Position numbers and translations under genes: made by a program. 64,000 bases of DNA from FEN-1297 sp963787005 (lineage in GTDB: Bacteria > Bacteroidota > Ignavibacteria > Ignavibacteriales > Ignavibacteriaceae), in assembly GCA_963787005.1 (NCBI GenBank), contig CAWBBX010000101.1:14278-78277 (forward strand), given 5' to 3'. Of the stretch, positions 41,638 to 51,031 are shown piece by piece (within the stretch, counting starts at the first letter, position 1; each line of letters starts with the position of its first letter). Below the pieces are notes generated by a model that worked only from the letters and a program-made list of their open reading frames with translations, ran no database searches and had not been told where the DNA came from.

Positions 41638-42789
41638 ATGAAACTTAATAAACTGCCTTATAATAATTTAGAGAGGCACGTCCCGGATGCTTTTACCGAA
41701 GAGGGACTCGATATAAAAACCAGGATGAAGAGAAAAAACGTCTATTGGATCACCCAGCTTTCGGGGTGGGTATTCTTCGCGCTGATTAACACAGTAATCG
41801 TCCTCGCGTTCGACGGTTTTTCCTGGCAGAAGATCATATTAATCCTCTACCTCTGCTTCACCGGCATTTCACTTACTCACATTTTCCGTTATGTTATTAA
41901 GAAAAAGAACTGGCTTACTCTTCCTTTAAAAAAGATAGTCCCGAGAGTGCTGGTATCCTGCGTGATCATCGGGGCAGTTATGTTCGTTTTGTATTTCGGC
42001 GTAAATTTAGGCGCGGGGATTTACCATTTCTCAAAGTTCAAAGTCGGCACACCGCTAATTGGAATATTTAATTTAAGCAGTGTAACTTTGCTGTGGGCCT
42101 TAATCTATTTTTCGGTACATTACTTCGAAAATTACAGGAAGGTCCAGATAGAATCCCTCATATGGGAAGCGGCGGTGAAGGATTTTGAGCTGAAGACTTT
42201 AAAATCGCAGCTCAACCCGCATTTCATGTTCAACGCACTGAACAGCATAAGGGCTTTGATAGGGGAAGACCCCATGAGCGCGCAGACCGCGGTTACAAAA
42301 CTCTCGAACATTCTCAGATATTCTTTGAAGATGGAAAGGACGGAAACCGTCCCGCTGGAAGAGGAAATAAGGACCGTTTCGGATTACCTGGCGCTCGAAT
42401 CGATACGTTTCGAAGAGCGGCTGAAGTTCGATATAAATATTTCCCCCGGCTCGGCGCGGGTGGAGATACCGCCGATGATGGTGCAGACCCTGGTTGAGAA
42501 CGCCATTAAGCACGGTGTATCGAAGAGAACTGAGGGCGGCTCCGTATCCATTAACACCAGCGTTGAAGATTCGACGCTTCAAATTTTTATTAAAAATACC
42601 GGCCGCATCGACGAGAAGGAAATGCTCAATTCCGGCGGCTTCGGTGTAAGCAACACCAAGCACCGTCTCAGCCTTCTATACGGAGAAGCGGCCAACTTCA
42701 CAATCCAGAATTGTTCCGATAACGAAGTACTCGCAAAAATAGTAATTCCAACCGGAGGTATCAGATATGAAAGCTTTAATAATAGATGA
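41638..42789 (+). CDS. LytS/YehU-type sensor histidine kinase
   Basis: A 383-aa membrane kinase with four predicted TM helices (about 34-58, 64-85, 100-125, 140-160), then a His_kinase domain with phospho-acceptor His in SQLNPHFMFNALNSIRAL (about 198-200) and a HATPase domain with VQTLVENAIKHGVSKR and the G box SGGFGVSNTKHRLSLLYG. The first 29 residues are hydrophilic and the true start could be the later Met in MKRKNVYW. It overlaps the LytTR regulator gene by 23 bp, so both are co-translated. The signal is unknown. Confidence 0.92.
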   Translation: MKLNKLPYNNLERHVPDAFTEEGLDIKTRMKRKNVYWITQLSGWVFFALINTVIVLAFDGFSWQKIILILYLCFTGISLTHIFRYVIKKKNWLTLPLKKIVPRVLVSCVIIGAVMFVLYFGVNLGAGIYHFSKFKVGTPLIGIFNLSSVTLLWALIYFSVHYFENYRKVQIESLIWEAAVKDFELKTLKSQLNPHFMFNALNSIRALIGEDPMSAQTAVTKLSNILRYSLKMERTETVPLEEEIRTVSDYLALESIRFEERLKFDINISPGSARVEIPPMMVQTLVENAIKHGVSKRTEGGSVSINTSVEDSTLQIFIKNTGRIDEKEMLNSGGFGVSNTKHRLSLLYGEAANFTIQNCSDNEVLAKIVIPTGGIRYESFNNR

Positions 42790-43486
42790 TGAAAGATTAG
42801 CAAGGGTAGAGCTGCGCAGACTGCTCGCGCCTTTCAAGGAAATTAACATCGTCGACGAGGCGGTTAACGCCGAAGATGCTCTCAATAAAATAACCGAACA
42901 TAACCCGGACCTGATATTCCTCGATATACAAATGCCGGGCAAGAACGGGTTTGAAATGCTGGAAGAACTCGACAGCGTTCCGACCGTCGTCTTCACAACC
43001 GCGTACGACGAATACGCGCTTAAGGCGTTCGAGTACAACGCGATGGATTACCTGCTGAAGCCGATAGAGCCAAAGCGGCTGGAAGAGACCGTAAAGAAGG
43101 TCATTGAGAAAAACATAAAGGCTACCGCACAGGCTTCCGATACGCCTGTACTTTCGGAGGAAGACCAGGTCTTCGTGAAGGACGGCGACAAGTGCTGGTT
43201 CGTTAAGCTTTCCACGGTGCGGCTTTTTGAATCGGAAGGAAACTACGTGCGTCTTTACTTCGAGGAAAACAAGCCGCTAATACTGCGCACTTTAAATTAT
43301 CTTGATGAGAGGCTGGACAACAAAATTTTCTTCCGCGCCAACCGCAAGCATATTGTAAATTTAAAGTGGATCGACAGCATAGAGCCCTGGCTGAACGGCG
43401 GACTTCTCGTAAAGCTTAAAGGCGGAAATAAGATTGAAGTTTCAAGAAGGCAGGCGATTAAGTTTAAAGATATGCTGAGTCTTTAA
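42767..43486 (+). CDS. LytTR-family response regulator
   Basis: The receiver (1-120) has IIDDERLARVEL, phospho-acceptor Asp in LIFLDIQMPGKNG (about D54), FTTA and LLKPIE. A LytTR DNA-binding domain (about 140-238) follows with VFVKDGDKCWFVKLSTVRLF, LRTLNYLDERL and the FFRANRKHIVNLKWI segment. At 239 aa it is complete. It forms a coupled pair with the kinase gene upstream and is convergent with the TonB-receptor-like gene. Confidence 0.95.
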   Translation: MKALIIDDERLARVELRRLLAPFKEINIVDEAVNAEDALNKITEHNPDLIFLDIQMPGKNGFEMLEELDSVPTVVFTTAYDEYALKAFEYNAMDYLLKPIEPKRLEETVKKVIEKNIKATAQASDTPVLSEEDQVFVKDGDKCWFVKLSTVRLFESEGNYVRLYFEENKPLILRTLNYLDERLDNKIFFRANRKHIVNLKWIDSIEPWLNGGLLVKLKGGNKIEVSRRQAIKFKDMLSL

Positions 43487-43592
43487 TTATCAAAACGAAG
43501 CAACCTTCAAGGTCGACACTCGGGCTTTTCGATTATTTAAACTTCTAACTTTATTTTTGTGACCTTGAAGGTTACCGTCTTTAATTAGATGA

Positions 43593-45566
43593 TTAATCAG
43601 AAAGTTCCCACGCGAGTCCGAATCTTAACCCTCTCGACGGCATCGGGTAATACGACATGATATAGTACTGTGTGTTTAAAATATTTTCAAAGGTAAAGTA
43701 GACGGTCGCTACTTTCTGAATAATCCCCGACAATGTAAAATCCACCGAAGACGACGGATCGATATATTCTATAATATTGCTGCCTGATGCCGTACCAAGA
43801 CCCGCGATCCGCTTGCCCGTGTATTTAACAACAAACCCCGATTTAAGATTTAAGTTGTCGTTAAATAAATATCCTTCGAAATAAAGCCCTGCATTTAAAT
43901 TAATTTTTGGGAAAGAATAAAAATACTCTCCCGAGTTTGCGGAAGTATAATATGCGGAACGTGTTTCCAGTTTTATATTCCACAAATGAAGATCGAGGCC
44001 CGCGCCGATGCCTGAGAGATCGACCGGCTGATAGTATCTAACCGGATCGGGCGTAAGGTAAACATTGAAGTACGTGAGATTTCTTCTGTTGAAATACCGC
44101 ACGTCCAGCTTAACCGGATAAGTATTGAATTTAAATCCCGCTTCGAAGTTCTTCGTGTTTGACAGCGAAGGAGAAGAGGAGTAGGTTGAATATCCGGCGT
44201 ACAGGGAAGTTAATCCAGACAGCTTAAACGTAACATCGGCGCCGGCGCCGCTGAGATTATCATTAAGATTATACTCTCCTCTTTTGATCGACCGATTTGA
44301 GAACTTAAAATACACGGAAGGAACCAAGGAACTGTCCAAAAGATTTAAAGAAAGAATCGGGGCAAACGAAAAAGTATTCAGATTAAAAGTTTCGTACTTG
44401 TATTCGCCGGCGGAATATGAGTCGAAGTTCATGTACGACGATTCGTAATTTGCATTTACCTGCGCCTCAATGAATTGATAATCGAATTTCTGCTTAAGCG
44501 ATGCGCCGATCGTCTTTCCGTTGTTCCCTACTTTAAATGCGGCGCCGCTGTTTTCCTGGCTCTGCGTAACTTCATCGAGATCATATTTATAATAAACGTT
44601 CAGATCCGTAAGCGCGTGTTCAACCGGGTGCGACAACATCCTTACGGCGAAGAAGTGTCCCTTAACTTTTTGGAGCCGGGTAGAAGAATATACCGGAGCC
44701 AGGCTGGGACTATATAAATAGTAGTTAATGTCCGAAGTGATCTGCTTGATGCTGTCAACGTTCACGCCGCCGTTGAGTCCCAGCTCCGAATGAAGGAAGC
44801 CGTACTCGGCATATATATCCGTTTTGTCGGAGAGGAAGTACTTAAGCTTTACCGAAGCCTGCCAATTGCTGAAGGCGGTGTTACTGTAGTTAAAATCTAC
44901 TTTCCGGTTGGATACATCGAAATAAACATTGAGCTTTTTGTAAAACCTGCTGTTAAAAAGAATGTCCAGTGAGCCTTCGCCGGAAGGTCCTTGATAATAT
45001 TTAATTCTCGAATACGGTTTCTTGGAAAGAAAATCCTTCCTTATAAAATTAACCGAGACGTTATTATCGTAAGGAGAATACAGAAATCCCCGCGGCAGAG
45101 GTATGATTTCTATGGAATCTATAGATTCCGATTGAATATTGTTGAGGTCGAGTGAGTTGGTAATACGGTTGTTGTGCAGAACGCCGTCTTCCAAGTAGCT
45201 TATACCGTTATTGCCTGAGCCGTAGATCATCGTTTCATTCGGGTACCCGATGAAGCCGTAATCTCTGATAAAATTTAAGCTGAAGTGGTTAAGAAGTCCG
45301 CCGGTATATCTGTATGCTTCTCTGTCGAATGTTTTATGGTCGATAAAATCACTTCCTTCAAAAGCCGGCCGTTGATAAATAGGGACCAGCGTATCTATCT
45401 TTATTTTATTTTTAGAAAGAAGGGAATCGCTTGCGGAAGATTTCGTCGTATCAATTTTTAAAGAATCGGAATGTAAAATAGAACCGGCACGGCGGAGTGA
45501 ATCGGCCTGCTGCGGGTTTGCGTAAAGCAGAGGCATCAGCAGAAAAAATATCGGCAGAAGCTTCAT
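43593..45566 (-). CDS. TonB-dependent receptor-like outer-membrane protein
   Basis: A signal peptide (MKLLPIFFLLMPLLYA) precedes a 657-aa protein. About 105-190 resembles a plug domain (GNNGISYLEDGVLHNNRITN, SIDSIEIIPLPRGFLY); the rest is a beta-barrel with many aromatic-ended strands. It finishes with ENILNTQYYIMSYYPMPSRG and LRFGLAWELSD, the typical TonB-receptor C-terminus. It is short for a full receptor, no carboxypeptidase-like domain is seen and the TonB box is not obvious. Uptake substrate unknown. The GC-rich element upstream (45640-45752) may belong to its leader. Confidence 0.82.
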   Translation of the reverse strand: MKLLPIFFLLMPLLYANPQQADSLRRAGSILHSDSLKIDTTKSSASDSLLSKNKIKIDTLVPIYQRPAFEGSDFIDHKTFDREAYRYTGGLLNHFSLNFIRDYGFIGYPNETMIYGSGNNGISYLEDGVLHNNRITNSLDLNNIQSESIDSIEIIPLPRGFLYSPYDNNVSVNFIRKDFLSKKPYSRIKYYQGPSGEGSLDILFNSRFYKKLNVYFDVSNRKVDFNYSNTAFSNWQASVKLKYFLSDKTDIYAEYGFLHSELGLNGGVNVDSIKQITSDINYYLYSPSLAPVYSSTRLQKVKGHFFAVRMLSHPVEHALTDLNVYYKYDLDEVTQSQENSGAAFKVGNNGKTIGASLKQKFDYQFIEAQVNANYESSYMNFDSYSAGEYKYETFNLNTFSFAPILSLNLLDSSLVPSVYFKFSNRSIKRGEYNLNDNLSGAGADVTFKLSGLTSLYAGYSTYSSSPSLSNTKNFEAGFKFNTYPVKLDVRYFNRRNLTYFNVYLTPDPVRYYQPVDLSGIGAGLDLHLWNIKLETRSAYYTSANSGEYFYSFPKINLNAGLYFEGYLFNDNLNLKSGFVVKYTGKRIAGLGTASGSNIIEYIDPSSSVDFTLSGIIQKVATVYFTFENILNTQYYIMSYYPMPSRGLRFGLAWELSD

Positions 45567-45639
45567 TTATATTTAGTTAATTATGCAAATTGAAATAACC
45601 TTCTTGAAAATAAATAATATTACTATAAGCTACAAAGCA

Positions 45640-45752
45640 GATTGACGTCTACGGGATAGTTATAAGTTAGGGCGGATCGGTTTACCGGATTAAGGACTGG
45701 GAGACCCTATCGGGGGATGAGGCCGTCTGTTAGGGGCTTCCGCTTAAGAAAT
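45640..45752. other. Unexplained GC-rich segment in an AT-rich gap
   Basis: Between the receptor-like gene and the HU gene, about 110 bp are much richer in G (GGGCGGATCGGTTTACCGG, GGGAGACCC, TATCGGGGGATGAGG) than their flanks. Short complementary blocks such as AGAC/GTCT and GGTTTACC are present, but I cannot match a known riboswitch or RNA family. It could be a structured leader of the receptor gene (minus strand) or a small RNA. Confidence 0.2.
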
Positions 45753-45847
45753 AAATTAAATAATGCCAAATAATATTTTCTTTTATGATAAAATATCTTT
45801 AATTTCACCTACGAAATAACAATCATTCAATAAAGAGAGGTTCAACT

Positions 45848-46144
45848 ATGGCAAACGCTAAACCAATGACCAAATCTCAAATCATTGATCACCTTTCAAA
45901 GAAAACCGGTACCACTAAAAAGCTTTCCGGTCAATTTCTTGAAGAACTTGTAACACTTGCTCACAAGGAAGCAAAAAAATCCTTCGTACTTCCTGGTTTA
46001 GGTAAATTAGTGGTAGTTAACCGGAAAAAAAGAATGGGCAGAAATCCTGCTACAGGTGAGACCATGGTTATTCCTGCTAAAAAAGTCTTGAAATTTAGAA
46101 TAGCAAAAGCGGCTAAAGACGCCGTAATGCCCCCCAAAAAATAA
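45848..46144 (+). CDS. HU-family DNA-binding protein
   Basis: A 98-aa nucleoid protein that bends DNA as a dimer. The N-terminal helix-turn-helix (MTKSQIIDHLSKKTGTTKKL), FVLPGLGKLVVVNR and the DNA-embracing arm motif GRNPATGETMVIPAKK are all present. The N-terminus has six extra residues and the C-terminus a short PPKK tail. A GAGAGG ribosome site precedes the ATG, and a strong terminator follows, so it is a single-gene transcript, probably highly expressed. Confidence 0.94.
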   Translation: MANAKPMTKSQIIDHLSKKTGTTKKLSGQFLEELVTLAHKEAKKSFVLPGLGKLVVVNRKKRMGRNPATGETMVIPAKKVLKFRIAKAAKDAVMPPKK

Positions 46145-46161
46145 AAGCTTTACTTTTGATT

Positions 46162-46190
46162 AGAGCCCCCTTTTTAGGGGGTTTTTTATT
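46162..46190 (+). terminator. Rho-independent terminator after the HU gene
   Basis: AGCCCCC TTTTTA GGGGG followed by six T, 20 bp after the HU stop codon. A compact GC stem and T-run make it a confident intrinsic terminator. Confidence 0.85.
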
Positions 46191-46277
46191 TCCACTGTCT
46201 CGTCCCCGGACGTTTAAAGCGTATTAATATCTTGCCTTTTTTTATTAATCTTCTATTACTTATCTTTACCCGATCAA

Positions 46278-48038
46278 ATGAGACTTCTTTATTTATACCT
46301 CAAGCGATACTGGAAGCTCGTACTGCTTGCCTTGGTGCTCGCGGCGGTCAACCAGGTGTTTTCGCTGTTAGATCCCTATATCTACCGTATAGTAATAGAT
46401 AAGTACGCTACAAAGTTCAGCCAATACACGACCGAACAATTTTTTAAAGGCGTGCTGCTTCTGCTGGGTGCCGCGGTAGGCGTGGCGTTTGTTTCAAGGC
46501 TGGCAAAGAACTTCCAGGACTATTACGTGAACGTAATTACCCAGCGGCTGGGTGCGAAGATATATAACGACGGTATCAAGCATTCTCTTGAACTTCCCTA
46601 TTCCTTATTTGAAGATCAGCAGAGCGGACAAACCCTGGGAGTTCTTCAGAAAGTAAGAACGGACGTTGAAAAACTTATAACAGCGGTTATTAACACACTC
46701 TTCACTTCGCTTGTCGGAATTATTTTCGTTACCATTTACGCAATTAACGTCTACTGGCTTATAGCGCCGGTATTCTTTTCGGCCATTCCCCTTTTAGGTA
46801 TTATCAGCTCGGTACTAAGCAGAAAGATTAAAAAGATACAGAAGGTAATTGTAGCAGAAACGACTGCGCTTGCCGGCACTACGACGGAGTCGCTTAGGAA
46901 TATCGAACTAGTTAAAAGTCTTGGGCTAGGCCAGCAGGAGATCGAGAGGCTGAACTCAACGACGGATAAGATATTAATACTTGAGCTGAAAAAAGTAAAA
47001 TACATCCGGAGCCTCAGCTTCATACAGGGTACGTGCGTAAACTTCTTACGCACATCAATTATTTTCCTCATGCTTTACCTGATATTCATCCAGGCCATAA
47101 CCGTCGGAGAGTTTTTCTCTTTGTTTCTCTATTCGTTCTTCATCTTTGGTCCGCTGCAGAGTTTGGGCGACATAATAAATACATACCGCGAGGCCGAGGT
47201 TTCGCTGAATAATTTTGAAGAGATACTAAGTCTTCCCGTGGAATCTAAGCCGGACAAGCCGGTAGCTCTCGGCACCCTTGAATCGCTAGAATTTTCAGAC
47301 GTGGCGTTCAAACACCTTTCGGCGACAAACAATGCTTTGAACGGGATCAGCTTTAAAGTAAACCGCGGGGAGACGATAGCATTCGTTGGGCCGTCCGGAT
47401 CGGGCAAAACTACCCTGGTAAAGCTTCTCGTCGGACTTTACCTTCCAAAAGACGGCGAGATACGTTACAACGGTTATCAGGGACAGACTATAGATTTCGA
47501 CGAGCTGAGGGAAAAGATAGGATTCGTTACTCAGGATACGCAGCTCTTCGCCGGAACAATTAAAGAGAATCTTTTATTCGTTAATCCGGGTGCTAGCGAT
47601 GAGGAATGCCTCGATGTTTTGAACAAAGCCGCGTGCGGGAACCTTCTGGCCAGGGCCGACAACGGACTTGACTCAATGATTGGAGAAGGCGGTGTAAAAG
47701 TTTCGGGAGGTGAGAAACAGCGACTCTCCATCGCGAGGGCACTGCTGAGAAGGCCGAATATTCTAGTATTCGACGAAGCTACATCCGCACTCGATTCCCT
47801 CACCGAGGAAGAGATAAGCAAGACGATAAGAGATGTCTCCGGTAAAAAAGATCTTATTACCATTCTCATCGCACACAGGCTTTCGACGGTTCTTCACGCG
47901 GATAAGATATTCGTGCTCGAGAAGGGAAGGATGATCGAGTCGGGTACGCACGAAAAGCTGCTCGAGCTTAAAGGACTTTATTACGCTATGTGGCGTCAGC
48001 AGATCGGCGAGCGTGAAAGAGAGACTTATACCGCTTAG
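46278..48038 (+). CDS. ABC transporter, fused permease and ATPase (exporter type)
   Basis: A half-transporter of 586 aa: six TM helices (about 15-310, type I exporter fold), then an ATPase domain with Walker A GPSGSGKTT (about 373-381), Q loop GFVTQDTQLF, signature VSGGEKQRLSIARAL, Walker B ILVFDEATSALD and the H loop AHRLST. It acts as a homodimer or with another half-transporter; lipid, peptide and drug exporters share this form and the sequence does not choose between them. No partner gene is adjacent. Confidence 0.94.
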   Translation: MRLLYLYLKRYWKLVLLALVLAAVNQVFSLLDPYIYRIVIDKYATKFSQYTTEQFFKGVLLLLGAAVGVAFVSRLAKNFQDYYVNVITQRLGAKIYNDGIKHSLELPYSLFEDQQSGQTLGVLQKVRTDVEKLITAVINTLFTSLVGIIFVTIYAINVYWLIAPVFFSAIPLLGIISSVLSRKIKKIQKVIVAETTALAGTTTESLRNIELVKSLGLGQQEIERLNSTTDKILILELKKVKYIRSLSFIQGTCVNFLRTSIIFLMLYLIFIQAITVGEFFSLFLYSFFIFGPLQSLGDIINTYREAEVSLNNFEEILSLPVESKPDKPVALGTLESLEFSDVAFKHLSATNNALNGISFKVNRGETIAFVGPSGSGKTTLVKLLVGLYLPKDGEIRYNGYQGQTIDFDELREKIGFVTQDTQLFAGTIKENLLFVNPGASDEECLDVLNKAACGNLLARADNGLDSMIGEGGVKVSGGEKQRLSIARALLRRPNILVFDEATSALDSLTEEEISKTIRDVSGKKDLITILIAHRLSTVLHADKIFVLEKGRMIESGTHEKLLELKGLYYAMWRQQIGERERETYTA

Positions 48039-48040
48039 TA

Positions 48041-48120
48041 CCCGTAGCGCGGACCACCGGTCTGCGCATTTGAAATTTTTTAACCTTTATACATACGCGG
48101 ACCGGTGGTCTGCGTTACGG
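48041..48120. repeat. Inverted pair of CGGACCGGTGGTCTGCG palindromes
   Basis: CGTAGCGCGGACCACCGGTC at 48043 and CGCGGACCGGTGGTCTGCG at 48096 are each palindromic and are also near inverse copies of one another, with CCCGTA and TACGGG at the outer ends. They begin 2 bp after the ABC gene stop and belong to the family at 23556-23666. Confidence 0.7.
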
Positions 48121-48144
48121 GAAAAACATTTACGGACTTAATAT

Positions 48145-50547
48145 ATGAAAAAGCACTTCCGCCCGGCTCTAATAATTTTATATTTTGTTATTATTTTTTC
48201 TACAACCGTATCGGCGCAAAATCGGAAAATAGCTGATATTATCCGTCCGATTCGTCTGACAGCCGGCGTTGGTGATTCGGTTCTCGTAAGCGATCTTTTT
48301 TATGCGGATAATTACAACGTTAAATTTTATAAATCGCATGATGTTCAAACTGACTACAATAAAAAAAGTAATGTCCTATACCTTAAACCCGATTCAAACT
48401 TTGAAGGCATCGGATTAATTAAATTCTCATTAGACGGTAATGATTATTCGATTCCTTTTATTTCCGGCATCAAAACCGTATACGAATTCAAGTACCGTAC
48501 TGACAGAAATCCCAAGAAGGTAAATTTGTTCGGCAGCTTCAACGGATGGAACAGGGACAATCTTCCTATGACAAATAAAGGCGGCGGAAATTACGATATA
48601 AAGGTGCCTCTCGATCCCGGCAGGTACGAGTACAAGTTTTACGTCGACGGCAAAGAGCTGATCGATCCCGCTAATCCCGATACGGTTCCCAACGGCCTGG
48701 GAGGAATAAACTCCGTGATCACCGTAAAGCCCAGGCATTCCGATTACATCTATCTTCACATATTCGGCAAGAAGATATCGGCCGGTACCCTCACGCTCGG
48801 CTATTATTTTGAAAAAGAAAATTTTAACTCGCGTCTTAACTACGATAACATAATTGCTCTTATTGACAATAACCGTATTCCGCCGGCTCAAATTAAAATA
48901 ATAGGAAACAAAATAGATCTTGTCTTCAAACAAGATTCAATAAATCCCGACGCGGTAATAAGGCTCGCCGTTAATTCCGGAGACGAACATTCCAACATTC
49001 AAACTGTGTTTCTTAATAACTGCGTTCCGGCCGGCGGTGAAAAGAATATCAGGCTTCACGATCAGATCATTTATTCAATAATGACAGACCGTTTTTACGA
49101 CGGAGACAAAAGCAACGATAAGCCGGTCGTTATGCCCGGCCTTTCTAAAAAAGCGAATTACCAGGGCGGAGACTTCCAGGGGATAATCGATAAGATTAAT
49201 TCCGGGTATTTCGATTCCCTCGGGGTTAATACCTTGTGGATATCGCCGGTGGTGGACAATCCCGACAGCGCTTACCGTGAATCGCCTCCGCCGCATAGAT
49301 ACTACACCGGATACCACGGCTATTGGCCTCTCCACGTTGACAGCATTGAGGAACATTTCGGCACGATGGCTCTTCTAAAAAAACTTGTGGCCGATGCCCA
49401 CAAGCACGACATTAAAATTCTGCTGGATTACGTTTCTCATCACGTATTTAAAGAAAACCCTATTTATAAAAATCATCGTGATTGGTTCGGCAACCTTTAT
49501 CTTCCCGACGGAAGCATGAACCTGAGAATGTGGGACGATCACAGACTTACTACATGGTTCGAGCCGTACCTTCCTACATTCGACTACATTCACTCCGAAA
49601 AAGCCAGGGAGTTCATGACGGACAACGCCGTCTGGCTTTTAAAGGAAACAGGCGCCGACGGCTTCAGGCACGACGCTGTTAAGCACGTGCCCAACGTCTT
49701 CTGGAGAACACTTACTAAAAAATTAAAACGCAATATAGAGATTCCCAACAAACGAAACATTTACCAGATAGGTGAAACTTTCGGAAGCTACAATCTCGTC
49801 GATTCATATGTTAATAACGGCCAGCTCAACGCGCAGTTCGACTTTAATCTATACGATACGGCAATCCCCACCTTCATCGATAAAAACGGATCGTTCGTAA
49901 ATCTTGCCGCCGCTCTTCATAAATCCTTCGCAGTGTACGGTGTAAATAATTTGATGGGCAACATAATGGACAGTCACGATAAGGTTAGGTTTATGGCTTA
50001 CGCCGACGGCGACGTACCGCTGAACGGCGGAAACGCGGCCGAGATAGGCTGGGATAATCCGCCTCACGTCGATCACAGATCAAGCTATAAGAAACTAGAG
50101 CTGTACATGGCGTATATGCTTACTATACCGGGTGTACCGGTTATCGATTACGGCGATGAGATCGGGATGACAGGCGCCGCCGACCCGGACAACAGGAGAA
50201 TGATGCGCTTCGGAAATGATCTGGATAAATGGGAGCGCGAAACCTTGCAAATAGTAAGAGAGATCCTAAAAACAAGGAACCGTAATTCCGCTTTGAGATA
50301 CGGCGACTTTCAAACGATACAGGACAGCAAAGATACTTTCGTTTATCTCAGGTCCGATATGAACGAGAGAGTTTTAGTATGCCTGAATAAATCTGATTCA
50401 CCCGGAAATTTTAATATAAGTCTCCCCCATTATTATAATATAAAATTAGCCGAGGACGCAGTAAGCGGAAAAAGGATGGAGCTTAAAGAAAATATGATTA
50501 AATTTACGGTACCGGGAACTGGTTTCCGTATCTTAAAATTAAGATAA
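48145..50547 (+). CDS. Secreted GH13 alpha-amylase-family enzyme with N-terminal glycogen-binding domain
   Basis: A signal peptide (ALIILYFVIIFSTTVSAQ) is followed by an N-terminal region, a CBM48-like domain (about 115-195, VNLFGSFNGWNRDNLPM, YEYKFYVDGK) and a GH13 barrel. Catalytic regions: LLDYVSHHVF (region I), GFRHDAVKHV with the Asp nucleophile (region II), IGETFG with the Glu acid/base (region III) and NIMDSHDKVRF with the third Asp (region IV). A C-terminal beta-domain follows. At 800 aa it should degrade starch, glycogen or maltodextrins outside the inner membrane. No sorting domain is present, so it is probably periplasmic. Confidence 0.92.
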   Translation: MKKHFRPALIILYFVIIFSTTVSAQNRKIADIIRPIRLTAGVGDSVLVSDLFYADNYNVKFYKSHDVQTDYNKKSNVLYLKPDSNFEGIGLIKFSLDGNDYSIPFISGIKTVYEFKYRTDRNPKKVNLFGSFNGWNRDNLPMTNKGGGNYDIKVPLDPGRYEYKFYVDGKELIDPANPDTVPNGLGGINSVITVKPRHSDYIYLHIFGKKISAGTLTLGYYFEKENFNSRLNYDNIIALIDNNRIPPAQIKIIGNKIDLVFKQDSINPDAVIRLAVNSGDEHSNIQTVFLNNCVPAGGEKNIRLHDQIIYSIMTDRFYDGDKSNDKPVVMPGLSKKANYQGGDFQGIIDKINSGYFDSLGVNTLWISPVVDNPDSAYRESPPPHRYYTGYHGYWPLHVDSIEEHFGTMALLKKLVADAHKHDIKILLDYVSHHVFKENPIYKNHRDWFGNLYLPDGSMNLRMWDDHRLTTWFEPYLPTFDYIHSEKAREFMTDNAVWLLKETGADGFRHDAVKHVPNVFWRTLTKKLKRNIEIPNKRNIYQIGETFGSYNLVDSYVNNGQLNAQFDFNLYDTAIPTFIDKNGSFVNLAAALHKSFAVYGVNNLMGNIMDSHDKVRFMAYADGDVPLNGGNAAEIGWDNPPHVDHRSSYKKLELYMAYMLTIPGVPVIDYGDEIGMTGAADPDNRRMMRFGNDLDKWERETLQIVREILKTRNRNSALRYGDFQTIQDSKDTFVYLRSDMNERVLVCLNKSDSPGNFNISLPHYYNIKLAEDAVSGKRMELKENMIKFTVPGTGFRILKLR

Positions 50548-50627
50548 AATTTCTCGCAATTAATAATCGACCGTTATAATTTGATAGTAATATTTAATCC
50601 TTTTTATTTTACTGGAGGTAAAGCCCG

Positions 50628-51014
50628 ATGAGCAGGATATCTATAATCCTAGGTGCAGCCCTTATAATTATCGGCTTAGGAAATTTCCTGGGATCGAGAG
50701 TCTCTGACTCTACGGCTTTAACACCTGCAGCCCTGGGCGCCGCACTCGTATTACTCGGATGGACGGTCAGGCATCAGCAGTATGCAAGACGATCTATTTA
50801 TATTGCCGCCGTGCTTACCGCGCTGGGATTCTTCGGTGCAGGTCTTAGAGTGCTGTCCGTGTTGCTGGGAAATGCTCGAACGATTAATAACTCGAACCTG
50901 ACTTTGGAAATCGCGATGACATTAATATGCGCGGCCTATGTCGGCTTGTCAGTTAAATATTTATTTGAATACAGGGGAATTAAAAGGAAACAGGGAAGAG
51001 AAAAATCTCACTGA
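50628..51014 (+). CDS. Small four-helix membrane protein of unknown function
   Basis: 128 aa with four hydrophobic segments (about 5-22, 30-46, 56-78, 90-112) and a basic C-terminal tail (GIKRKQGREKSH) placed in the cytoplasm. A GGAGG ribosome site precedes the ATG. I do not recognise a family. It lies 17 bp upstream of the DUF885-like peptidase gene and is probably co-transcribed with it. Confidence 0.75.
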   Translation: MSRISIILGAALIIIGLGNFLGSRVSDSTALTPAALGAALVLLGWTVRHQQYARRSIYIAAVLTALGFFGAGLRVLSVLLGNARTINNSNLTLEIAMTLICAAYVGLSVKYLFEYRGIKRKQGREKSH

Positions 51015-51031
51015 TTTATTTCCCGGCCGTT

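Noticed and set aside
42199..42663. Minus-strand frame of 154 codons
   Set aside because: It is antisense to the LytS-type kinase domain and shows no independent start signal or motif.
45640..45752. Cobalamin or TPP riboswitch upstream of the receptor-like gene
   Set aside because: Neither strand shows the conserved B12-box or TPP-type motifs; only compositional bias remains.
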